DNA of 11,252 nucleotides from an uncultured Bacilli bacterium. Lineage in GTDB: Bacteria; Bacillota_I; Bacilli_A; RF39; UBA660. Made by a program: the position numbers and the translations under genes. Shown piece after piece: positions 7,101 to 11,252 of the stretch. The stretch lies in assembly GCA_934096315.1 (NCBI GenBank), contig CAKOLT010000029.1, forward strand, positions 1-11,252, written 5' to 3'. Position 1 is the first letter of the stretch; each line of letters opens with the position of its first letter. The notes below the pieces were generated by a model, which did not search any database, was not told where the DNA came from, and saw nothing but the letters and a program-made list of their open reading frames with translations.

Positions 7101-8743
7101 TTATATCTTTTTACTAGTGCGGATAGGCTATGACGGGCATATCCTTGATCTATTATACGGGATAGTTCTAGGGTGTCAATTACTGTATTATTGAATTCTC
7201 CGAGGTTGTATTTTTTCATTGCACTTTCTAAAAATGAGATATCAAACTTGGCATTGTGTGCAACCATGGCTGCGTCTTTTACCCATTCTAGGAATCTTTT
7301 TGTTACGATTTCTTCACTGTCTTTTCCTTTTACCATTTCGTCTGTTATGTTTGTAAGGGCGGTTATTTTATCTGGGATGTGTTTTTTGGGATCTATTAAC
7401 TCATCGAATCTATCTGTTATTACGCCGTTTTTTATTTTAACTGCTCCAATTTCAATCATTTGGTCAGTTGCTCCGGCATTAAAACCTGTTGTTTCAGTAT
7501 CGAATACGACATATTCTGTTTGCATTAAGTCTCTGTCATCTGGTCTAAAAACTATGTTAACTGAATCGTCTACTAAAGTTAGTTCTACTCCATATATTCC
7601 TTTAAAGTGTTTTGTTTTGTCTTCGATGTTTTTGTTATGTGATGATATTATACCATAAGCGATGGGAAAGGCTTGACAACCGTTATGGTCTGTTATAGCT
7701 ACTGCTTTATAGCCCATTTCTATTGTTTTACTTACTAGTTCGCAGGTGTGTTTATTTAGATCTACTTTTGTGATTCCATCCATTTGACTCATCATGGTAT
7801 GAGCATGTAGTTCTACTCTTTTTACATCTTCATCATCTGTAATTGTTTGAGTTGATTTTATGCTTTCTATTTCAGTTATATCTCTTAGTCTGGAGTTGAA
7901 TACTATTTCATTTGCATATTTATCTATTGTTGCTCTTCCATAGAATGTGTATGATTTTCCTACTTTTAGTAATTTTTTTATTTCGCTGTATTCTTCATCG
8001 TCTTTGGTAAATATTTTTAGGTACATGCTGTCAGTGTAGTCTGTTACTTTGAGTGTTATTATTTTGAATCCTCCTTTTGATTCGAAGAATTCTATTCCAA
8101 AGATTTCTGCGTTTATGTTTATGTTTTCCATTTCATGTTTTATATTTTCTATTAAAGTTATTTCTTCACTTTTTTTACCACGATATGGTTTATATTCTTT
8201 TTTTTCTTCTTTATATGTGTAGGAAGGAACTTGTACTTCCATGTCTTTGTTTATTTCTTTAGTAATGTCATTGTCTTCGATGATATCCATAATGTAATTT
8301 ATGTTTGAGAATCCTGCACTGTTTAGGTATGGTTTTATTTGTTCTATTATTGTTTTCATGTATCCATATTCTATTTTGTTATATATGGGTATAATTAATT
8401 CATCTTCTTTTTGGATAATTTCTCTTTCTTTAAATATGCTATATTTGTTATTTGTGTTTAGTGTTTCTTCTAGAATATATTTGAAGTAATCGTTAAATTT
8501 TTGGTTGTTTACTTCTTTTGGGTTTATGTTTATTTTTATTTCTTTTATTCCCTTGAATAGTGTTTTAAGGGATTTTAATAGGTTGTTATAATCTGTAAAT
8601 GATAGGTTTGTATTACTTGTTATTTGAAATTCCCAGAAGTCGTTTTTGTCATGAATAATTACTTTATCTAAACTGCATTTTTCTATGCTTTGTAAATTTA
8701 TATTTAATTCTTTTAATAATTTATTAAAATTTTCCTCCATCAT
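4133..8743 (-). CDS. polC: DNA polymerase III alpha subunit, PolC type
   Basis: The replicative polymerase of low-GC Gram-positives copies the chromosome and proofreads in one 1536-aa chain. Order: N-terminal domain (1-200); OB fold (about 210-290); PHP domain with H313/H315, D352-H353 and, after the insert, GDVHH (727-731); an inserted DnaQ-like 3'-5' exonuclease (about 410-575). The exonuclease carries D415, E417, D501, H557 and D562 (DEDDh). The palm follows, with GSRGSVGSS (970-978), a zinc knuckle C998/C1001/C1029/C1032, catalytic D1058 and D1060 (PDIDLNF) and D1184 (KLDILG). The chain ends in QLSLF (1532-1536), a beta-clamp binding motif. It is somewhat longer than Bacillus PolC (about 1440 aa). 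The start is supported by AAAGGCAGTGAT at 8758-8747. All key residues are present, so it should be functional and essential. It is monocistronic, with its own terminator. Confidence 0.98.
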   Translation of the reverse strand: MMEENFNKLLKELNINLQSIEKCSLDKVIIHDKNDFWEFQITSNTNLSFTDYNNLLKSLKTLFKGIKEIKININPKEVNNQKFNDYFKYILEETLNTNNKYSIFKEREIIQKEDELIIPIYNKIEYGYMKTIIEQIKPYLNSAGFSNINYIMDIIEDNDITKEINKDMEVQVPSYTYKEEKKEYKPYRGKKSEEITLIENIKHEMENININAEIFGIEFFESKGGFKIITLKVTDYTDSMYLKIFTKDDEEYSEIKKLLKVGKSYTFYGRATIDKYANEIVFNSRLRDITEIESIKSTQTITDDEDVKRVELHAHTMMSQMDGITKVDLNKHTCELVSKTIEMGYKAVAITDHNGCQAFPIAYGIISSHNKNIEDKTKHFKGIYGVELTLVDDSVNIVFRPDDRDLMQTEYVVFDTETTGFNAGATDQMIEIGAVKIKNGVITDRFDELIDPKKHIPDKITALTNITDEMVKGKDSEEIVTKRFLEWVKDAAMVAHNAKFDISFLESAMKKYNLGEFNNTVIDTLELSRIIDQGYARHSLSALVKRYNVPWEEDAHHRADYDAEGTALVFHKMLEKLSMQNFSKIKDLDKLISKEEIHKFGSTYHFNAIALNKKGLKNLFKIISLANTTYLYKTPRILRSKLNELREGLLIGSGCYESEVFRSARSKSGEELTNIIRFYDYIEVQPPEVYGHLIQTSDFKNELELKTHIKKIIEGTIDAGKIIVATGDVHHFYKEDKIYREIIVNQKIPGGGRHPLAKKDITDIPSQHFRTTKEMLEDFNFLDKDLAYEIVVTNTNKIADMVEEIEVIIDTGGIPFSPRIKSDDGKDYLNCPKVVTELVFTKAKEWYGENLPYNIEERISTELYGSIVYKCCYENTKKQNPNLNETELVDKVFPYLHEILLEGFDAVKNLVSNYFKESWNNEEDGELNDKTLEKKVKKELGGIIGGGFDPIYLIAQRLVKHSNDEGYLVGSRGSVGSSFVATLMGITEVNPLPAHYRCKKCKHSIFKDKDGKDLGATYNSGFDLPDKNCPSCNEPMYKDGQDMPFATFLGFNADKVPDIDLNFSDLNQASAHEYTKVLFGVDNVYRAGTIGTVADKTAFGYVKGYFEDKGIMNKSNAEVERLAQGCTGVKRTTGQHPGGIVVVPDYMDVSDFTPYQFPAEDPTSAWRTTHFDYHAIDQDLLKLDILGHSDPTQLRLIQELSHTDILKVPLDDKETMSIFTSTKALGVTNEQIMCETGTLGIPEFGTPFTISLVYDTKPTTFAELIKISGLSHGTDVWLGNAQDLIKNDVVPFKEVIGCRDDIMIYLMYHGVVPIKAFKIMEFVRKGKASKDPETWAKHKETMEKANIPEWFINSCFKIKYMFPKAHAAAYVISAFRIAWYKVHMPVYFYASWFSTKATDFDIEAMINGYDSIKEVLSDIETKGYDATNKENGISECLKVALEMSARGIKVKPYNLYEAKAMIFTVEDDNTIIPPFRAIDGLGDVVANNIENEAKKAPFISIEDFQKRCKVSTTLVDKMRNMGIFEGMSETSQLSLF

Positions 8744-8746
8744 ACT

Positions 8747-8758
8747 ATCACTGCCTTT
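8747..8758 (-). promoter_or_regulatory. Extended ribosome binding site of polC
   Basis: AAAGGCAGTGAT matches the 16S-complementary AAAGGAGGTGAT at 10 of 12 positions. It fixes the start at the first of two adjacent ATG codons (8743). Confidence 0.6.
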
Positions 8759-8764
8759 ATATTT

Positions 8765-8793
8765 ATTTTACCAGAAATATTTGTTTATTTAAA
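8765..8793 (-). promoter_or_regulatory. Putative polC promoter
   Basis: On the minus strand TTTAAA (8793-8788), a 17-bp spacer and TAAAAT (8770-8765) with an extended -10 TG at 8773-8772. The boxes are weak, and the predicted start near 8758 coincides with the first bases of the ribosome binding site, so the leader would be very short. AT-rich background makes such matches easy. Confidence 0.35.
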
Positions 8794-8866
8794 TATTTTT
8801 TTTATTTTTTTTGTTTTTTTTACATAATTTTTTTTTAGTTATCCATATTATTATTGGGTGATAGAA

Positions 8867-9016
8867 ATGGGAAAAAATAAATCTCAAAATAATTTTGATT
8901 CTCACAAGAGAGATAATAATCGTTCAAACAAGAATAATAGTATGAATAATTCTAATAATCAAAATGAACGTGAAGAATGTAACATGAATCAAGATAATAG
9001 AAATAATCTAATATAG
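8867..9016 (+). CDS. 49-aa Asn-rich hydrophilic small protein
   Basis: The product starts MGKNKSQNNF and is 18/49 Asn, with many Lys, Arg, Asp and Ser, a single Cys (38), no membrane segment and no signal peptide. It should be disordered and cytoplasmic. GGGTGAT at 8856-8862, matching the GGTGAT part of the extended Shine-Dalgarno, stands 4 nt before the ATG. A strong terminator follows 14 nt after the TAG. These two signals, plus the position divergent from polC, support a real gene. Small Asn/Gln-rich proteins include gamma-type spore proteins, but I see no repeat or motif that makes this one. Low-complexity composition makes homology hard to judge. Confidence 0.6.
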   Translation: MGKNKSQNNFDSHKRDNNRSNKNNSMNNSNNQNEREECNMNQDNRNNLI

Positions 9017-9030
9017 ATTATTACCCAGTA

Positions 9031-9062
9031 AAAAAGAATATAGATTTAACTATATTCTTTTT
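9031..9062 (+). terminator. Strong bidirectional terminator between convergent small genes
   Basis: A perfect 13-bp stem pairs 9031-9043 (AAAAAGAATATAG) with 9050-9062 (CTATATTCTTTTT) around a 6-nt loop, with A- and T-runs at its base on either strand. It ends the 49-aa plus gene and, from the other side, the tRNA/59-aa unit. The gap to the minus-strand stop is one base. Confidence 0.85.
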
Positions 9063-9063
9063 G

Positions 9064-9243
9064 TTATCTACTTGATACTCTAGCTTCTCTTGAATCATAT
9101 TTGTAGGCGTCATTTAGCATTTGTTTTGCTTGTCTTAATACTTGTTTGTTTCCTTGTTTTTCAATTTCTAAGACAATTCTATATGCTTCGATTAAATTTT
9201 CTGAATCTAAAGCTACTTGTAAATCAATTAAACCTAAACCCAT
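9064..9243 (-). CDS. 59-aa conserved-looking small helical protein
   Basis: The product begins MGLGLIDLQVALDSENLIEA and ends DSREARVSSR. It is soluble, predicted almost wholly alpha-helical, amphipathic and rich in Gln, Glu, Lys and Arg, without Cys or Trp. The start has AAGGAAG at 9257-9251, 7 nt upstream. It lies 48 bp after tRNA-Met with no terminator between them and only a lone TATAAT (9283-9278) without a -35. It is therefore probably read from the tRNA promoter, and ends at the 9062-9031 terminator. Several codons end in C (ATC, GTC, AAC, GAC, GCC, TAC), like the resident minus-strand genes. I do not recognise a family; the mixed, non-repetitive composition suggests a real conserved protein. 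Confidence 0.75.
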   Translation of the reverse strand: MGLGLIDLQVALDSENLIEAYRIVLEIEKQGNKQVLRQAKQMLNDAYKYDSREARVSSR

Positions 9244-9291
9244 TTTTTTGCTTCCTTTCTTGTTTTCTATTTATGTAATTATATTCATAAT

Positions 9292-9368
9292 TGGTAGCGA
9301 GAGGGGGATTCGAACCCTCGACAGCACGGGTATGAACCGTGTACTCTAGCCAGCTGAGTTATCTCGCC
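9292..9368 (-). tRNA. tRNA-Met (CAT), elongator
   Basis: 77 nt including encoded CCA. The acceptor stem GGCGAGA pairs with TCTCGCT (G1-U72), the anticodon stem CACGG/CCGTG holds the loop TTCATAC, and the T arm GAGGG-TTCGAAT-CCCCC is good. It lacks the GGG/CCC anticodon stem pairs of initiators. The first pair and the ...GCTACCA end match the Bacillus elongator Met pattern rather than the CAT-type tRNA-Ile2. Confidence 0.9.
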
Positions 9369-9381
9369 ATTAAACATTTAT

Positions 9382-9455
9382 TGGAGGACCCAGTCGGATT
9401 TGAACCAACGATCAGGGAGTTGCAGTCCCATGCCTTACCACTTGGCTATGAGTCC
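9382..9455 (-). tRNA. tRNA-Cys (GCA)
   Basis: 74 nt including encoded CCA. The acceptor stem is GGACTCA with TGGGTCC, the discriminator is T (U73, an identity element of tRNA-Cys), and the loop CTGCAAC carries anticodon GCA. The D arm TAGCCAAGTGGTAAGGC is typical. It is first in the unit, 13 nt upstream of tRNA-Met. Confidence 0.93.
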
Positions 9456-9473
9456 TTGAATGAATGTAAGATA

Positions 9474-9502
9474 ATTATATCAAAAAAAAATAACTTTTTC
9501 AA
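9474..9502 (-). promoter_or_regulatory. Near-consensus promoter of the tRNA-Cys/tRNA-Met/59-aa unit
   Basis: On the minus strand TTGAAA (9502-9497), a 17-bp spacer and TATAAT (9479-9474), with an extended -10 TGA directly before it. The predicted start near 9467 is 12 nt from the mature tRNA-Cys 5' end. The spacer contains a nine-T run that is also the tail of the upstream gene's terminator. This is the best promoter in the window. Confidence 0.85.
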
Positions 9503-9529
9503 TACATTTTATGCTAAAAGTTATTTTTT
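9485..9529 (-). terminator. Terminator of the 515-aa membrane protein gene, overlapping the tRNA promoter
   Basis: A perfect 14-bp stem pairs 9516-9529 with 9485-9498 around a 17-nt loop, with A/T runs on both sides. It begins about 10 nt after the stop codon at 9541-9539. Its distal arm and T-run are the spacer of the tRNA promoter, whose -35 spans the arm and loop. Confidence 0.75.
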
Positions 9530-9538
9530 ATGCCAATT

Positions 9539-11086
9539 TTATTGATTTTTCTTTAAAAAATACTTAATTTTTGTGTTTCTTATGTTAATATCAAGCCATA
9601 TTTCGGATGCATCCTCTAAATCTTTTGGTACTTCAAGTAATAAAATACTTGGATTTCCTGTTTTTAATGTAAGAAATTTTGTTTTATAAGATGTATCATT
9701 TTTGGTATATCCAACTTGAGTATAGTACTTTAGTAGTTTATTTTTTATAATATTTTCGTTGTTAGTATTTATGGTTAATTTAAGAAGTAATTTTTCTGAG
9801 TCTACAGTTATTAAATTATTTTCATTGCAGTCATTTACATCACATGCTTCTTTATCTATTTGATAATTTATGCTACTTCCACTTTCAAAGTTTGTTACTT
9901 TAAATGTTGTTTCTTGTAATGGGGTTTTATCAAAGTTTATTTCTTCATTTTGGTTATATACTACTTCATCACCTTTTGTGGTTAAGTTAAGAGGAGTCAT
10001 TTTTACTCTTACTGATGAGGTATTTTCCCCACTGTAGTTGTAGTCATAAATGAAGGTCATTTTTTTTGATATGTTTTTTTTGTCTATTTTGTATACTAAT
10101 ATATAATCGCTATATATGTTGTTACTTATTGTTTTATATTTGTAGCAGACTCCTAGATCGGTAAATGAAGCACACGTTTTGTCGTTTGGATAATATACGT
10201 CTCCTCCAACTTTTAATTTTAGGGAAGTACTACTTATGGAATTTTTGTTATTTGTAGTGCCTTTTACATTAAAGCTTACAATGGTGTAATAGTCATCTAG
10301 TGTTTTTCCATCGTAACTTGTATTAGTTACATAACTGTTATTTACTTTCATAGTGAATTTGTAGGTATTCATGTACTCTCCGGGTGAATAATATGTGTTT
10401 CCTGCTTTGGTATTATTATATATTTTAAATGTTGAAAAGCCAATTACTATTATTAGTATTATTGTTAATACTAATTTATTTTCTTTTACATAGTATCCTA
10501 GTTTTCTTAGCATTTGTCTAAAGACGCGAAGGATTCTACTACTATTTACTTTAATGCTTACTTCTATTTCTTCGGCATCTTCTGCGGATAAGTCTAATTC
10601 TTTTATGTCGTTTTTGAAATCGAATTTTTTTATGTCAAAACCTAGTCCTCTTATTAACATGATAAAGGTAACTATGTACTCGAAAGCTAGAGCGAATCTG
10701 AATAAGTCTCTGTATAGTCTTATTGTTTTTTGTTCTACTAAAGTGCTTTTTAGGGTGTCAAAGTAGTTGAATGTAAATATTAGGAGTACTGCCAGTAGGA
10801 TGTATCCTAGTATTGATATGATATATATTGTTTTTGGTTTTTTCTTGTGTTTCATTAGATAATATATTAGACCAAAAGCAATTATTAGGATAAGTATTAG
10901 GAATATTAAGCCATAGCTTATGTAATCTGGGGCACTTCTCCTACTTGCTTCTTCTAAGGTTAATCCTTTTATATATGAATAGGTACTGGTTGTTTTATAT
11001 AGTAAAAATGCAAGGATAACAGTTATTATTAAGTGTATTCTTTTGAAGTTTTTTATTAGAAATGCATAGGGTTTTCTTATAATCAT
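9539..11086 (-). CDS. Five-TM membrane protein with large extracytoplasmic C-terminal domain, function unknown
   Basis: Starting at the ATG at 11086 the product is 515 aa. The open frame extends 39 codons upstream to 11203, but those codons cross a terminator and promoter-like DNA, while GGAGAGTGAT (11100-11091) serves the 11086 ATG. Hydrophobic segments lie at about 16-30, 56-78, 87-108, 130-146 and 204-222. The loop 150-200 is charged (DLSAEDAEEIEVS). After the last span, about 290 residues of Tyr/Asn/Ser/Thr-rich, beta-like sequence should lie outside. They include two close Cys pairs (KTCASFTDLGVC and EACDVNDC) that could form disulphides. The layout suggests a cell-envelope protein, but I do not recognise a domain. 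It ends at the 9529-9485 terminator and appears monocistronic. Several codons are C-ending, like polC. Confidence 0.85.
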   Translation of the reverse strand: MIIRKPYAFLIKNFKRIHLIITVILAFLLYKTTSTYSYIKGLTLEEASRRSAPDYISYGLIFLILILIIAFGLIYYLMKHKKKPKTIYIISILGYILLAVLLIFTFNYFDTLKSTLVEQKTIRLYRDLFRFALAFEYIVTFIMLIRGLGFDIKKFDFKNDIKELDLSAEDAEEIEVSIKVNSSRILRVFRQMLRKLGYYVKENKLVLTIILIIVIGFSTFKIYNNTKAGNTYYSPGEYMNTYKFTMKVNNSYVTNTSYDGKTLDDYYTIVSFNVKGTTNNKNSISSTSLKLKVGGDVYYPNDKTCASFTDLGVCYKYKTISNNIYSDYILVYKIDKKNISKKMTFIYDYNYSGENTSSVRVKMTPLNLTTKGDEVVYNQNEEINFDKTPLQETTFKVTNFESGSSINYQIDKEACDVNDCNENNLITVDSEKLLLKLTINTNNENIIKNKLLKYYTQVGYTKNDTSYKTKFLTLKTGNPSILLLEVPKDLEDASEIWLDINIRNTKIKYFLKKNQ

Positions 11087-11090
11087 AAAT

Positions 11091-11119
11091 ATCACTCTCC
11101 ATATTATAGTTTTATTATA
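11091..11119 (-). promoter_or_regulatory. Putative -10 box and ribosome binding site of the 515-aa gene
   Basis: TATAAT at 11119-11114 on the minus strand would start transcription near 11107, just before GGAGAGTGAT (11100-11091). A second TATAAT at 11108-11103 is too close to the ribosome binding site. No good -35 is seen because the preceding stretch is the terminator stem. Confidence 0.4.
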
Positions 11120-11130
11120 CAATAAAATGA

Positions 11131-11155
11131 AAAAAAAAGGAAGACTATTTTCCTT
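11131..11155 (-). terminator. Terminator of a minus-strand gene outside the window
   Basis: AAGGAA (11155-11150) pairs with TTCCTT (11142-11137) around a 7-nt loop, followed by TTTTTT on the minus strand. It would close a unit whose coding part lies beyond the right edge. In 11156-11252 I see only AT-rich sequence and no supported gene. Confidence 0.55.
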
Positions 11156-11252
11156 CTTTACAGGATAAAAACATAAAAAAAATTTAAAAAGGCAAAAATC
11201 CATTATAAAATAAGAAAAAATCCATAATTTTCTAATTAAAATTTACATTTTA

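Larger units (their letters stand above)
8744..8866. other. Divergent intergenic region with long T-tracts
   Basis: Between polC and the Asn-rich gene, about 8795-8836 is nearly all T on the plus strand, in runs of 8-9 broken by single A, G or C bases. It should be intrinsically bent or stiff DNA. On the minus strand it lies upstream of the polC promoter boxes, where A-tracts can act as an UP element. No clear plus-strand promoter was found. Confidence 0.4.

Noticed and set aside
4164..8489. Several plus-strand open frames of 60-160 codons opposite polC
   Set aside because: They are antisense to a fully supported polC, lack ribosome binding sites and have compositions expected from the complement of its codons.
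9292..9368. Initiator tRNA-fMet or tRNA-Ile2 for the CAT tRNA
   Set aside because: There are no GGG/CCC anticodon-stem pairs, and the G1-U72 pair with the GCTACCA end fits elongator Met. Ile2 usually begins GGACC or GGCCC with a matching acceptor stem.
9090..9545. Plus-strand open frames across the 59-aa gene and the tRNAs
   Set aside because: They are the complements of clear tRNAs and of a minus-strand gene with a good start signal.
11087..11203. 39-codon N-terminal extension of the 515-aa protein
   Set aside because: It runs through a terminator hairpin and -10-like DNA. The ATG at 11086 has the ribosome binding site and begins a sensible membrane-protein N-terminus.

Overview
AT-rich DNA from a low-GC Gram-positive-type bacterium (Bacilli/Erysipelotrichia/Mycoplasmatota-like). 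The evidence is a PolC-type DNA polymerase III, strong AAGGAGG/GGTGAT ribosome binding sites and tRNAs with an encoded CCA end. TGG encodes Trp and TGA acts as a stop, so the genetic code is standard rather than mycoplasmal. No species can be named from the sequence alone.

Left part (1-3868) is a scarred accessory region. On the minus strand lie a MobV relaxase remnant that stops just before its metal-binding motif and a 21-codon remnant of an N-acetylmuramoyl-L-alanine amidase (DPGHG motif). On the plus strand a membrane-anchored surface protein gene with a clear promoter is split by a complete IS256-family element (1396-2790). The element has 26-bp imperfect terminal inverted repeats and an exact 8-bp target duplication (TAACAGAT). 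Removing the element and one duplication copy restores a single in-frame 454-codon gene, so the insertion looks recent. A terminator at 3819-3868 closes the region.

Middle part (3882-8743), all minus strand: polC (1536 aa, all expected domains and catalytic residues, C-terminal clamp-binding motif) ends in a terminator that contains its own stop codon. Downstream is an independent 53-aa Gly/Tyr-rich single-pass membrane protein with a Cys-rich tail. Divergent from polC, across a T-tract-rich intergenic region, is a 49-aa Asn-rich plus-strand gene.

Right part (9031-11252): a bidirectional terminator separates the Asn-rich gene from a minus-strand unit, tRNA-Cys(GCA) - tRNA-Met(CAT) - 59-aa protein. 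This unit is driven by a near-consensus promoter that overlaps the terminator of the next gene upstream. That gene encodes a 515-aa five-TM membrane protein with a large predicted extracytoplasmic domain, function unknown.

The resident genes look intact and housekeeping-like. The novelty lies in the small unrecognised proteins, the IS-split surface protein and the compact overlapping regulatory DNA. I do not see a defence system, CRISPR array or complete mobile cassette other than the IS.
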